DNA of 26,901 nucleotides, taken from the NCBI GenBank assembly GCA_023259875.1, contig JALRFL010000071.1:1-26901 (forward strand), given 5' to 3'. Source of the stretch: Alphaproteobacteria bacterium (GTDB lineage Bacteria > Pseudomonadota > Alphaproteobacteria > Puniceispirillales > UBA1172). The notes under the pieces are model-generated. The model saw only the letters and a program-made list of their open reading frames with translations. It ran no database searches and had not been told where the DNA came from. This document shows positions 15,772 to 24,460 of the stretch, in pieces (within the stretch, counting starts at the first letter, position 1; each line of letters opens with the position of its first letter). Both the position numbers and the translations under genes were made by a program.

Positions 15772-16548
15772 TCATAAAGATATCCGCAGGGTTGCGGCGG
15801 TTAAATCGGTTTCAGTATCAATGCCGGTAATCGCATTGTCAACTGCGATAGCGGCGATCTGCATTCCTGCCTCTAGGGCTCTTAATTGTTCGAGTTTTTC
15901 GGCTTTTTCTAGGGGTGAAGGCTTTAATTTCACAAACTGATCAAGCGCCTCGCGTTGCCAGCCATAAACCCCGACATGATGCCACATTCTGGCGGCCTCA
16001 CCTGACTCTTGGTCGCATATGCCGCCAAAAGGAATAGCCGCGCGGCTAAAATAATGCGCGCGGCCAATACCAACACCATCTTCTTCTGGCCAAGACACCA
16101 CCGCCTTAACCACTTGATCTAATGCCGTTTCTTCGCGTTTAAGTGGGGCAACTGGTGTGATCACTTCGGCATCGGATACGGCCATCGCTTGCGCCAACGC
16201 CGCCAACATTTCTGGCTTCATTTCTGGCAGATCGCCTTGCAGGTTAATCACCTGTGAGACAGTTTTGTCTGGGTCAATTATCGCTAGCGCCGCCGCCACA
16301 CGATCAGAGCCTGATGGTAAAGCCGGGTCGGTAATCACGGCCTCACCGCCTTCAGCCTTAATCACATCAGCAATGTCATTCCCGTCACAGGCGACAATGA
16401 CGCGCCCGATATCTGCCATCATGGCGCGTTGCCATACTTGGACAATCATAGGCTTAGCGCCAATAAGACGGAGCGGTTTGCCGGGCAGGCGTGTTGCCGC
16501 CATCCGTGCGGGTATAATCGTCAAAGTATCAGGGACATTCTGTCGCAT
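15772..16548 (-). CDS. kdsB: 3-deoxy-manno-octulosonate cytidylyltransferase (CMP-Kdo synthetase)
   Basis: KdsB activates Kdo with CTP for lipopolysaccharide inner-core assembly. Motifs include IIPARMAATRLPGKPL (nucleotide-binding loop), VIVACDGNDIADV, DPALPSGSDRVAAAL, VINLQGDLPEM with the metal-binding Asp, YFSRAAIPF, HHVGVYGWQREAL and EKLEQLRALEAG. ATG 16548 (MRQNVPDT, 258 residues) is preferred because AGGTGA lies eight bases upstream. The longer frame starts at GTG 16560 without a good site. It is divergent from the cytochrome gene and upstream of pheA; its presence implies Kdo-containing LPS. Confidence 0.96.
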   Translation of the reverse strand: MRQNVPDTLTIIPARMAATRLPGKPLRLIGAKPMIVQVWQRAMMADIGRVIVACDGNDIADVIKAEGGEAVITDPALPSGSDRVAAALAIIDPDKTVSQVINLQGDLPEMKPEMLAALAQAMAVSDAEVITPVAPLKREETALDQVVKAVVSWPEEDGVGIGRAHYFSRAAIPFGGICDQESGEAARMWHHVGVYGWQREALDQFVKLKPSPLEKAEKLEQLRALEAGMQIAAIAVDNAITGIDTETDLTAATLRISL

Positions 16549-16593
16549 GGCTGTCTTCACCTGTTGGAAATATCTGTCTTTATCACGCTAAAC

Positions 16594-16629
16594 ATATTAT
16601 GACTAGATCATTGGATGTTACCATAATAT
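16594..16629. repeat. Spaced inverted repeat in the kdsB-cytochrome divergent region
   Basis: ATATTATG (16594-16601) and CATAATAT (16622-16629) are exact eight-base complements separated by 20 bases. The pair lies in the 197-base region between divergent kdsB and the cytochrome gene, 45-80 bases upstream of kdsB. It may be an operator recognised by a dimer; the AT-rich arms make chance occurrence possible. Confidence 0.4.
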
Positions 16630-16666
16630 AGTGACATTCTTTGGACGCAACGAATGAGAGTGACGC

Positions 16667-16695
16667 TTGATGCTTTTCTGATGATAGCAAATAAA
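16667..16695 (+). promoter_or_regulatory. Candidate promoter of the cytochrome c operon
   Basis: TTGATG (16667-16672), a 17-base spacer and AATAAA (16690-16695; 4 of 6 to TATAAT) lie about 50 bases before the cytochrome start, with AGGGA as ribosome-binding site near 16732-16737. No comparably good promoter was found facing kdsB. Confidence 0.35.
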
Positions 16696-16745
16696 GGCTC
16701 ACAACTTTCGGATCGCGCAAGGGGGAAAGATTAGGGATACAAATT

Positions 16746-17291
16746 ATGGATAATCTGAATTTTAACAAAATCGCAGCTGGTGTTCTCTGTGGTGGGCTTT
16801 TGCTCATGGCTGGGATCAAAGCGGGGGAAATCTTCTTGCCGCATCAGGAGCTTGAGGAAAACGCCTATCCGTTTGAGGTGGCTGAGGCATCGGATGATGG
16901 TCATAACTCTGCTCAAGTGGTAGAAGAAGCTGGCCCTGAACCTATTCTGGCCATGTTGGCTAGCGCAGATATCGCCGCTGGTCAGGCTTTATCCAAAAAA
17001 TGTACCGCCTGTCATGTGTTTGATAAAGGCGGACCTAATAAGGTTGGCCCAAATCTCTATAATGTTGTTAATCGTGATGTGGCCTCTGTTGCAGATTTCA
17101 AATATTCTGGCGCTTTGACTGATCATGGCGGCGCATGGAGCTATGAAGAGCTGAACGGCTTTCTTTACAAACCAAAAGCTTGGGTAAGTGGCACAAAGAT
17201 GAACTATGCTGGTCTGTCAAAAGCCGAAGACCGCGCAAATATCATCGCTTGGTTGCGGACATTATCAGATAATCCAACGCCTTTGCCATAA
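16746..17291 (+). CDS. Membrane-anchored class I cytochrome c (CycM/c552-like)
   Basis: This 181-residue protein has an uncleaved-looking N-terminal hydrophobic helix (about residues 9-27), an acidic linker (35-66), and a cytochrome c fold. The haem site is CTACH (86-90), followed by GPNKVGPNLYNVVNRD, YSGAL and the axial methionine in GTKMNYAGL (Met152). The layout and length match CycM of Bradyrhizobium, which carries electrons from the bc1 complex to the aa3 oxidase, so a respiratory electron-shuttle role at the periplasmic membrane face is likely. It leads a three-gene block with hisN-type and ghrA-type genes, the next starting four bases after its stop. Confidence 0.92.
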   Translation: MDNLNFNKIAAGVLCGGLLLMAGIKAGEIFLPHQELEENAYPFEVAEASDDGHNSAQVVEEAGPEPILAMLASADIAAGQALSKKCTACHVFDKGGPNKVGPNLYNVVNRDVASVADFKYSGALTDHGGAWSYEELNGFLYKPKAWVSGTKMNYAGLSKAEDRANIIAWLRTLSDNPTPLP

Positions 17292-17294
17292 CCG

Positions 17295-18092
17295 ATGCCA
17301 ATCATGACAGAGTCGCCGACCATTCTTGACGAGATTAGATATTTCGCGGCGACTCTGACAGATATTACTCGCCCCCTTATTCATCAGCATTTTAGGCAAC
17401 AGCCCGTTATCCGGCAGAAACAGGACAAATCCCCTGTTACCGTTGCTGATGAACGCGTTGAACACACGCTTCGCCGCGCTATTCTGGCTCGTTATCCTGA
17501 TCATTCCATTATTGGCGAAGAAGAATCCCAGCACCATGGAGACGCCATCTTTACATGGGTGATTGACCCCATTGACGGCACGCGAGCCTTTAGCAATGGC
17601 AATCCCCTTTTTGGCACTTTGATTGGTGTCTTAGAAAACGGGCTACCACAAGTCGGGGTCATTGATCTTCCAGCCCTTGAACAGCGATGGGTTGGGCAGA
17701 CGGGTAAGGGCAGTTGGTGCAATGACCGCGCTTGTTCCACCGCCAGCACCAGCCAATTGGTAGAGGCAAGGATTTCCACCACCAGCACCACGCTTTTGGG
17801 GGAAACGGGATTGCCACGGTTTGAACGCCTTGCTGCGGCCTGCCGAGTGGTAAATTACGGCGGCGATTGCGCCAATTACGCCCATCTGGCAAGCGGTTGG
17901 TGTGATTTGGTTGTTGAAGCCAATCTCAACGCCTATGATATTATGGCTGTTGTTCCTGTAATCACCGCCGCAGGCGGCACAGTAACCCAATGGGATGGTC
18001 AAGCCATAACCCTTGACAGGTTTGATGGGACGATCCTTGCGGCCGCGACAGCTGAACTTCATGCCGCCGCCAGAGACCGGCTGAACGACTGA
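17295..18092 (+). CDS. hisN: Inositol-monophosphatase-family enzyme, probable histidinol-phosphatase HisN
   Basis: This 265-residue lithium-sensitive-type phosphatase contains DKSPVTVADE, GEEES (74-78), the metal-binding DPIDGTRAF (91-99) and AYDIMAVVPVI with the third metal Asp (215). The extension TRAF-x-NG-x-PLFGTLIG and GVIDLPALEQRWVG matches HisN-type histidinol phosphatases better than inositol or CysQ phosphatases, so it probably makes L-histidinol in histidine synthesis. CysQ or a general IMPase remain alternatives. Two in-frame ATGs (17295, 17304) are possible. It begins four bases after the cytochrome stop; ghrA follows after 17 bases. Confidence 0.8.
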   Translation: MPIMTESPTILDEIRYFAATLTDITRPLIHQHFRQQPVIRQKQDKSPVTVADERVEHTLRRAILARYPDHSIIGEEESQHHGDAIFTWVIDPIDGTRAFSNGNPLFGTLIGVLENGLPQVGVIDLPALEQRWVGQTGKGSWCNDRACSTASTSQLVEARISTTSTTLLGETGLPRFERLAAACRVVNYGGDCANYAHLASGWCDLVVEANLNAYDIMAVVPVITAAGGTVTQWDGQAITLDRFDGTILAAATAELHAAARDRLND

Positions 18093-18109
18093 CAAAAGGA
18101 TAAGACAAG

Positions 18110-19051
18110 ATGACCGATCAAGACATTATTGTTATCTATCATAGTCCAGACTATCCCATTACCTACTGGCAAGAATGGTTGGATAAACTGACCTCTCGGA
18201 TCATATTGGTGCCTCTTGATTCGCCTGAGGCCAGCAGGGCTGAGGTGATGATCACATGGAACCCACCCAAAGGCGCGATCGCCCAGATGCCGCATCTAAA
18301 GGGGGTTGTCTCGCTTGCCCAAGGCGTTGATCATCTTTTGTCTGATCCCACCTTGCCGCAGAACCTGATGATTGGGCGACTTATTGATCCCTTTATGTCG
18401 CAATCCATGGCGGAATGGGTTTTGCTAGCCATTTTGAAAGAACATCGGGACGACGCGCTTTATTCCGCCGCTGCTAAGCGCAAGGAATGGACAAAGACCA
18501 TTCCTAAAATCCCCGAGGATTTCACCGTTTCCGTTATGGGCATTGGGGCGATTGGTGGCCATGTTGCGGAAAAAGTTGCTGGGTTTGGGTTTTCCGTTTT
18601 GGGTTGGTCAAGGCATGAGAAATCCCTTTCTGGCGTGACCAGCCTGACGGGAATTGAGGGATTCAACCGATGCCTTGCTGAGGCAGATTATGTGGTCTCT
18701 GTGCTACCCCTGACAGAAGACACCCAAGATATTTATAACGCTGAAAGTTTTGCCAAGATGAAACCGGGGGCGTTTTTTATCAATTGTGGGCGCGGTATGC
18801 AGGTGGATGAAGACGCCTTAATCGCGGCGCTTGATCGCGGTCATTTATCTGGCGCATGCCTTGATGTGTTTCGTGTTGAACCTCTGCCTCAAGATCACCC
18901 TTTGTGGGATCACCCAAAGGTCACCATCTGGCCTCATGTATCGGCGCAAACAAGCCCAATTACCGCCGCGACACAGGTGTTTGATTCCATCATGGCCATC
19001 CGCGAGGGCAAGCCGCCTGTTAATCCCGTCAATCCGGCGCGAGGCTATTAA
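18110..19051 (+). CDS. ghrA: Glyoxylate/hydroxypyruvate reductase A-like D-2-hydroxyacid dehydrogenase
   Basis: This 313-residue NAD(P)H-dependent reductase has a Rossmann motif at 143-150 (MGIGAIGG) and the catalytic triad of the D-isomer dehydrogenases: Arg228 in NCGRGMQVDEDAL, Glu257 in VFRVEPLP and His276 in WPHVSAQT. Conserved VVSLAQGVDHLL and the WPHVSAQT form identify the GhrA subgroup, which reduces glyoxylate and hydroxypyruvate. The Arg/Ser after the Rossmann strand (GWSRHEKS) suggests NADPH preference (inference). AAGGA lies about ten bases before the ATG. Its TAA overlaps the stop of convergent pepA by sharing TTAA. Confidence 0.88.
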   Translation: MTDQDIIVIYHSPDYPITYWQEWLDKLTSRIILVPLDSPEASRAEVMITWNPPKGAIAQMPHLKGVVSLAQGVDHLLSDPTLPQNLMIGRLIDPFMSQSMAEWVLLAILKEHRDDALYSAAAKRKEWTKTIPKIPEDFTVSVMGIGAIGGHVAEKVAGFGFSVLGWSRHEKSLSGVTSLTGIEGFNRCLAEADYVVSVLPLTEDTQDIYNAESFAKMKPGAFFINCGRGMQVDEDALIAALDRGHLSGACLDVFRVEPLPQDHPLWDHPKVTIWPHVSAQTSPITAATQVFDSIMAIREGKPPVNPVNPARGY

Positions 19052-20424
19052 GCCTCAGCCATTTCCCTGATCAGGCTAAACACAGCGCGCATGGCCATAG
19101 CTTCGCCCCCTTTGGGATGCCCGGGGCGTGCGGATAAATTCCACGCCATGATATCAAAATGCGCCCATGGTTGCGGTTTGCCCAGAAACCGTTGCAGAAA
19201 CAACGCCGCCGTGATAGCCCCACCATAGCGCGAAGACCCTGTGCTGGACAAAGCCGCGTGGCCTTGATCAAGCTGTTTATCATAAGGGGCATGAAGCGGC
19301 ATAAGCCACACGGGATCATCGGTTTTCAGACCATGAGCCATCAGCCTCTGGCCTAGCTCCGCGTCATTGCTGAATACCGCTGGAAGCCCTGTGCCAAGCG
19401 CAACCCTTGCCGCCCCTGTCAGGGTAGCAAAATCAATTAACAGATCATTATCCTCTTGCGTGGCCAGATGAATAGCATCGGCTAGGACTAACCGCCCCTC
19501 AGCGTCGGTGTTGCCGACCTCAACCGGAATACCAGCTGCGGTATCAATGATATCTAATGGCCGCATGGATAGAGCCGAAACCGCATTTTCTGCGGCAGGA
19601 ATAAGAACGCGCAACCGCACGGGCAAACCGGTTGCCATCACCGCCCTTGCTAACCCCAGAACATGAGCCGCCCCGCCCATATCCTTTTTCATGATTTCCA
19701 TTCCAGAAGACGGCTTGATATCAAGCCCACCACTATCAAAAGTGATGCCTTTGCCAATCAAAGTGATGCGAGGGCCGACATCCCCCCAAGTGAAATCAAT
19801 AAGCCTTGGCGGCACTTCGGCGGCGCGACCCACAACATGAATGGCCGGAAAATGTTTAGCCAGATCATCCCCAAGGGTAACCGAAATCTTTGCCCCAAAG
19901 GCCTTTGCCAGATCACGAGCCGCGTGTTCTAGCCCTGCCGGGGTTAGGATATTTGCCGGCGTATTAATCAAATCACGCACCAACGCCGTCGCCGATGCCA
20001 ATGCCTCCACCCGGTCAAAAATTGCCGCATCACTTATGGCCAGTTCGGCCTTTGGTGTTGGCGCAGATGACGATTGCCGATAGGTTGAGAAATCATAATT
20101 TTCCAAGGCCCAGCCAAGGGCAAAAGCCTCATATTCTTCTTCATTTTCTGTCATAAGATGATAGGTGCCGGGGGATAACTTGCTTGCTCTTGCCCCGTCA
20201 GCAAATGCCTTTTCTGATGCGGATTGCAGAACCGCCTCGATCCTATGATCCGCGTCAGGCAAAGCCATCATGGTGTTTTCGCGCAAGGAAAATTGCTGGC
20301 TATCCAGCCAATTCAGCCAGCGTTCAGGCGCGGATTCTCGCCAGTCTTGCCATGCTGTCTTTTGCAGGCGAATAATCGGCAGGCCGATCGTTTTATGTTC
20401 TTTGATCAGGTGGTGGTTATCCAT
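19048..20424 (-). CDS. M17-family leucyl aminopeptidase
   Basis: This cytosolic di-metal aminopeptidase releases N-terminal residues from peptides. The C-terminal catalytic domain shows GKGITFDSGGLDIKP (224-238; Lys225, Asp230), MKKDMGGAAHVLG (245-257), PAAENAVSALSMRP and the family signature NTDAEGRL (305-312). I start at ATG 20424 (458 residues), which has GGGGA seven bases upstream. The longer frame to 20508 would overlap the MATE gene and adds 28 residues without support. The N-terminal domain is shorter and divergent compared with E. coli PepA, as in alphaproteobacterial paralogues, so I give no gene symbol. Confidence 0.92.
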   Translation of the reverse strand: MDNHHLIKEHKTIGLPIIRLQKTAWQDWRESAPERWLNWLDSQQFSLRENTMMALPDADHRIEAVLQSASEKAFADGARASKLSPGTYHLMTENEEEYEAFALGWALENYDFSTYRQSSSAPTPKAELAISDAAIFDRVEALASATALVRDLINTPANILTPAGLEHAARDLAKAFGAKISVTLGDDLAKHFPAIHVVGRAAEVPPRLIDFTWGDVGPRITLIGKGITFDSGGLDIKPSSGMEIMKKDMGGAAHVLGLARAVMATGLPVRLRVLIPAAENAVSALSMRPLDIIDTAAGIPVEVGNTDAEGRLVLADAIHLATQEDNDLLIDFATLTGAARVALGTGLPAVFSNDAELGQRLMAHGLKTDDPVWLMPLHAPYDKQLDQGHAALSSTGSSRYGGAITAALFLQRFLGKPQPWAHFDIMAWNLSARPGHPKGGEAMAMRAVFSLIREMAEA

Positions 20425-20470
20425 GCAAACATCCCCTATGCATTTTCTATTTCGTGCGTGAGCCTTGCTG

Positions 20471-21853
20471 TTATCCTTTGGGTTCAGCACAGGCCCGAAC
20501 ATGATCAAGCCGCATCCATAATGTTGCCCCTCTTAACCCAAGAAGAAACAAAAAGGCAACCCAGACCCCGATTAAGCCAAACCATAACCCTAGCAGATAA
20601 ACCAATGGCACAAATAAAGCCATAGATACCAACATCGCGTTGCGCATATCACGGCCCATGGTGGCGCCAACAAAAACCCCATCCATCTGGAACGCGAACA
20701 CCGATATGATCGGCATGATCACCAAGATCGGCAAAATATGGTAACTGGTCTCTACCACCGAAGGGATACTGGTCAGAATCCCAATGATGACCGGCCCGAT
20801 TAAGGCTAATCCAGCCGCCATTAACACCGCCATAATGACCGCAAGCCGCGTCGTTTCGCGCAAGGTATGACGAAACATGACAGGGTTGCGCCGGCCAATC
20901 GCAGAACCTGTTAAGGCTTCTGCCGCATGGGCAAATCCATCAAGCGGATAGGCGATCGCGCCAAATATCACAAAGCCAATCTGTGATGCCGCAAGCGACA
21001 CATCATCAATGCTAGACGCCGCGTTTAGAACAATCAATTCAGACAGAATAATGCAAGTTGTGCGAATGGTCAGATCAAACCCAAGCGACAGATATCGCCG
21101 CATCGCCGAGAGATCAAAAACAACAAAAATATCTGGCCAAGTCAGAGGTGCCACCGACCGAATGGCCGAAAGCACCAATGGCAAAGTCACCAATAAGCCT
21201 GCATAATGGGCAATGGCCGTTGCTAACGCCACCCCCTCAACGCGCATACCAAGCCCATAAACCAACACCAAATTGCCAATAATATTGATGATATTGACCG
21301 TCATAAGTTGGATGACTGTGGCCTTAACACGCCAAAGACCAAACAACACCCCAATGATCACCATATTGACCGTAATCGCCGGGGCAGACAGACAGACAAT
21401 GCTAAGATATGTGGCCATGCCCCTTGCCACATCGTCACTCAAAGTCAAGGCCAGACCAGACATAAGGATAATCAATGGCGTCAGGATAATCGTCAGACCG
21501 CCAAGGATTAAGGCAATCACCATCGCTCGCCAGAAATGGGCAACCACCAATGTTCCGTCTTGCGCCCCTGCGGCCTGCGCCACAAAGCCAGTGGTAGCCA
21601 TGCGGAGAAATCCAAACACGGCCAGGATGAGGCTGAAAATAAAACTGCCCATGGCCACAGAGCCGATGTAATGGGCGTAGTCCAAATGCCCCATCACCGC
21701 GGTATCCACCATCGCCACCAAGGGAATGGAACTGTTGGCAAAAATCACTGGCACAGCAATGCGCCACGCTTGCCGGCGAATCGCTTTATGATCATTGCCG
21801 TTAAGATGGTCGAGTTTGCGTTCAGGTGTTTCAGATGTGACAGGTTTAGCCAT
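20471..21853 (-). CDS. MATE-family efflux transporter (DinF-like)
   Basis: This 460-residue integral membrane protein has about twelve hydrophobic segments in two six-helix halves. The N-terminal half opens with IAVPVIFANSSIPLVAMVDTAVMGHL, the DinF/MATE signature, and the second half has the matching SLGFDLTIRTTCIILSELIV. PLDGFAHAAEALTGSAIGRR is the conserved DinF-group segment. Such proteins export cationic or toxic organic compounds using H+ or Na+ gradients; the substrate cannot be told here. pepA starts 46 bases downstream, probably in the same transcript. It is divergent from the PMT-like gene. Confidence 0.94.
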   Translation of the reverse strand: MAKPVTSETPERKLDHLNGNDHKAIRRQAWRIAVPVIFANSSIPLVAMVDTAVMGHLDYAHYIGSVAMGSFIFSLILAVFGFLRMATTGFVAQAAGAQDGTLVVAHFWRAMVIALILGGLTIILTPLIILMSGLALTLSDDVARGMATYLSIVCLSAPAITVNMVIIGVLFGLWRVKATVIQLMTVNIINIIGNLVLVYGLGMRVEGVALATAIAHYAGLLVTLPLVLSAIRSVAPLTWPDIFVVFDLSAMRRYLSLGFDLTIRTTCIILSELIVLNAASSIDDVSLAASQIGFVIFGAIAYPLDGFAHAAEALTGSAIGRRNPVMFRHTLRETTRLAVIMAVLMAAGLALIGPVIIGILTSIPSVVETSYHILPILVIMPIISVFAFQMDGVFVGATMGRDMRNAMLVSMALFVPLVYLLGLWFGLIGVWVAFLFLLGLRGATLWMRLDHVRACAEPKG

Positions 21854-21908
21854 AAGAGTCAGTCAGGTTGATGTTTTCAGCGTCATCTTTTAGCGATATA
21901 GTGCCAGC

Positions 21909-23621
21909 ATGATGACTTACCTCACCTCTATAACGCAATTATGGCGGAAACACCCTACCTTTTTCCTGCTTATGCTCGTCATGGCGGTGGCGGTTCTTCC
22001 CGGGGTCACAGAATTGCCCCCCATGGATCGGGACGAAGCCCGATATATGCAGGCCAGTCATCAGATGCTTGATAGCGGCGATGTCATCACTATCCGTTTT
22101 CAGGATGACTTGCGCGCCAAAAAACCTGCTGGAATATATTGGCTGCAATCCGCATCCGCGGCGGTATTTGGCAGTGATCACCCCGGTTCGTATCGTCTGC
22201 CTAGCATTCTGGCTGGATTTGGTGTGGCACTCATGACCTTGCTGTTTGCAAGCCGCATGATGCCCCCACCCCAAGCCTTGCTGGCAGCTACACTGATTGG
22301 CGTCAGTCTGGTCATGGTGACAGAAAGCCGTCTTGCCAAAACCGATGCGGTGCTGACCTTTTTGATTATGGTTCAGCAATATGCGCTTTGGCGCATCATT
22401 CACCTCTATCGCAATAACCGCTATGTTTCAGGGGGCTGGGCGCTGATGTTATGGACTGCGCTGGCCTTTGCCATTCTGGTAAAGGGGCCCATTGCCCCGG
22501 CTATTCTGGTCTTAACCGGACTTGGTTTTATGATTCTGGAAAGGCGTGTGAGTTGGGTGCTTGCTACGCGGCCTCTGCTAGGATTGGTCGTGGTTACCTT
22601 ACTGGTTTTGCCGTGGGTATTGCTTGTTACCGCCGCCACGGATGGGGCATTTTTGAACACAGCGATCAAGGGTGATTTTCTGAATAAGCTGGAAAGCGGA
22701 CAGGAATCCCATGGGATGCCCTTTGGGACGCATATTATGGTTTTGCTCATTGTCTTCTGGCCGGGCAGCTTGCTCATAGGCCGCGCCATCAGCGGCATTT
22801 GGGCACATCGCAAAACCCCATCAACGCGCTTTTTGTTGGCGTGGATCATTCCCTTTTGGCTCATTATCGAACTCACACCCACTAAATTACCGCATTACAG
22901 CCTGCCAGTTTTGCCTGCGATTGCCCTCTTGGTTGCTTGCTTTGGCTGGCAAGCCAAGGCCCCCTTGTTCCGTTTTCCTTTGGCCACAGCTGATGGCAAG
23001 AGACCCAAGCTCTCATCTGTCGTTTTTGCCTTGTTAACCCCTGCCACCGGGGTGATTTTGCTGGAATATTTTTGCTTGCTGATCGGGCCGGTGTTAGGCG
23101 GTGCCATTTTTGTCATCGCCAGCCTTTATGATGGGCCAATGATATTCGCCAGCCTTGTTTTAGGGCTTGGGGTTGCTACGGCCATCGTCGGCTGGTTATG
23201 GCGCAAACCCGGGGGAAAGCCAACTTATTTGGCGGCTATGTTGATGTTGGGGGCATGTTTTCATGCGCTTACGCTTGGCGGCGTTTTGCCCAGGATGGAT
23301 GGATTGCATCTGGCACCGCGCATCAAAGCGGAATTGCATCGGCTAGATGTTCTTGAAAAACCCATAGCCGCCGCAGGTTATCATGAACCCTCGCTAGTCT
23401 TTGCTTTGGGGCAAGATGTGCTTTTGTTTTCAGCAGAACAGACCGCACTTTTTCTCGCTGAAGCCCCTGATGGCACCGCCTTGGTCGAAGCCGCATCCGC
23501 GCAAGAATTCCTTGATATCCTAGGGCAAATGCAAATGACGGTGACCGCTGTCGGGGTGGTAGAAGGGTTTAACTATTCTCGCGGCAAACCTGCCCGAATA
23601 GGGATTTATCGCCGCCAATAG
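21909..23621 (+). CDS. PMT/ArnT-like lipid-linked sugar transferase (GT39/GT83 type)
   Basis: This 570-residue polytopic membrane protein resembles ArnT and related PMT_2 glycosyltransferases, which take a sugar from an undecaprenyl-phosphate carrier on the periplasmic side. The first periplasmic loop has the metal/catalytic motif MDRDEARYMQAS (39-50), then FQDDLRAKKPAGIYWLQS. TESRLAKTDA and TPTKLPHYSLPVLPAIALL are also standard for this group. About a dozen hydrophobic helices and a C-terminal soluble-looking region (from about residue 470) follow. The sugar and acceptor are not evident; lipid A is a guess from ArnT. It lies before a GT2 and a LAB_N gene; two adjacent ATGs (21909, 21912) are possible starts. 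Confidence 0.9.
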   Translation: MMTYLTSITQLWRKHPTFFLLMLVMAVAVLPGVTELPPMDRDEARYMQASHQMLDSGDVITIRFQDDLRAKKPAGIYWLQSASAAVFGSDHPGSYRLPSILAGFGVALMTLLFASRMMPPPQALLAATLIGVSLVMVTESRLAKTDAVLTFLIMVQQYALWRIIHLYRNNRYVSGGWALMLWTALAFAILVKGPIAPAILVLTGLGFMILERRVSWVLATRPLLGLVVVTLLVLPWVLLVTAATDGAFLNTAIKGDFLNKLESGQESHGMPFGTHIMVLLIVFWPGSLLIGRAISGIWAHRKTPSTRFLLAWIIPFWLIIELTPTKLPHYSLPVLPAIALLVACFGWQAKAPLFRFPLATADGKRPKLSSVVFALLTPATGVILLEYFCLLIGPVLGGAIFVIASLYDGPMIFASLVLGLGVATAIVGWLWRKPGGKPTYLAAMLMLGACFHALTLGGVLPRMDGLHLAPRIKAELHRLDVLEKPIAAAGYHEPSLVFALGQDVLLFSAEQTALFLAEAPDGTALVEAASAQEFLDILGQMQMTVTAVGVVEGFNYSRGKPARIGIYRRQ

Positions 23622-23642
23622 TAACCGCAATCACCCCAGTAA

Positions 23643-23671
23643 TTGACGCCAGCGCGTTGCTCCAGTATTAA
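23643..23671 (+). promoter_or_regulatory. Candidate internal promoter for the GT2 and LAB_N genes
   Basis: TTGACG (23643-23648), a 17-base spacer and TATTAA (23666-23671) sit in the 96-base gap between the PMT-like stop and the GT2 start. The boxes match the consensus at 5 of 6 and 4 of 6. The two downstream genes may therefore have their own transcript. Confidence 0.45.
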
Positions 23672-23717
23672 CGCCTAACGGCAATGATAATATCTGTTGC
23701 CACAGGAAAGTGTTAGC

Positions 23718-24455
23718 ATGTCAAAACAACCCGAAATCAGTGTTATTGTCCCCGTGATGAACGAGGCGGGAAATATTCAGCCCCTGATCACAGGAATTGT
23801 TTCGGCATTTTCTGGGCGGCCAATCGAAATCATCTATGTTAATGATGCCAGCAATGATGCTACTTACGCCGAATTGGTGGCAGAAAAAGCAAAGCATGAC
23901 TGTTTGCGTGTTATCACGCATGATCGCCGGTCAGGCCAGAGCGCCGCGCTTCGCACCGGAATTTTGGCGGCTCGCGCTGATCGGATTGCCACACTGGACG
24001 GCGATGGTCAGAATCTCCCTGCTGATCTGGTGACTTTAGAAAACGCATGGCAGACAGAGAAAACCACCTTTGGCGGTTTGGTGATGGCCGCAGGGGTGCG
24101 CCAGAAACGCCAAGATAGTTTTGGTAAGCGTGTTGCCTCACGCTGGGCGAAACGGATCAGGGCATGGATGCTCAAAGACCAGCATCCTGATAGCGGCTGT
24201 GGGATCAAGGTCTTTGATCGGGAATTGTTTCTGCGCCTGCCTTATTTTAATCATATCCACCGCTTTATGCCGGCCTTGGCCAATCGGGAAGGGGCGATTG
24301 TTTTAGCGGTTCCCGTTGGTCACGCGGCGCGCCAAGTGGGGGTATCAAAATACCGCATCCTTGATCGGTTAATCGTTGGCATATCAGATATTCTAGGGGT
24401 ATGGTGGCTTATCCGCCGTAGCCCTAAATCCCTTAAAAGTGAAGAATTGGAATAG
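23718..24455 (+). CDS. Family 2 glycosyltransferase, polyprenyl-phosphate sugar transferase-like
   Basis: This 245-residue GT-A enzyme resembles dolichol-phosphate mannosyltransferase and ArnC. It has ISVIVPVMNEAGNI, the nucleotide-binding IIYVNDASND, GQSAALRTG, the metal motif LDGDGQNLPADL, and a downstream DSGCGIKVFDRELF with HRFMPALANREGA, typical of the DPM1/ArnC group. It probably loads a sugar onto undecaprenyl phosphate for the PMT-like transferase upstream. I use ATG 23718, which has AGGA ten bases upstream; a TTG at 23697 would add seven residues. Unlike ArnC it lacks two strong C-terminal helices, with only a moderately hydrophobic LIVGISDILGVWWL near the end. Confidence 0.9.
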   Translation: MSKQPEISVIVPVMNEAGNIQPLITGIVSAFSGRPIEIIYVNDASNDATYAELVAEKAKHDCLRVITHDRRSGQSAALRTGILAARADRIATLDGDGQNLPADLVTLENAWQTEKTTFGGLVMAAGVRQKRQDSFGKRVASRWAKRIRAWMLKDQHPDSGCGIKVFDRELFLRLPYFNHIHRFMPALANREGAIVLAVPVGHAARQVGVSKYRILDRLIVGISDILGVWWLIRRSPKSLKSEELE

Positions 24456-24460
24456 CACAT

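Noticed and set aside
16157..16591. 144-codon plus-strand ORF opposite kdsB
   Set aside because: Shadow frame; kdsB motifs cover the same bases.
21939..22882. Two 153-154-codon antisense ORFs within the PMT-like gene
   Set aside because: They are Lys/Gln/His-rich shadows of hydrophobic codons in a clear membrane transferase gene.
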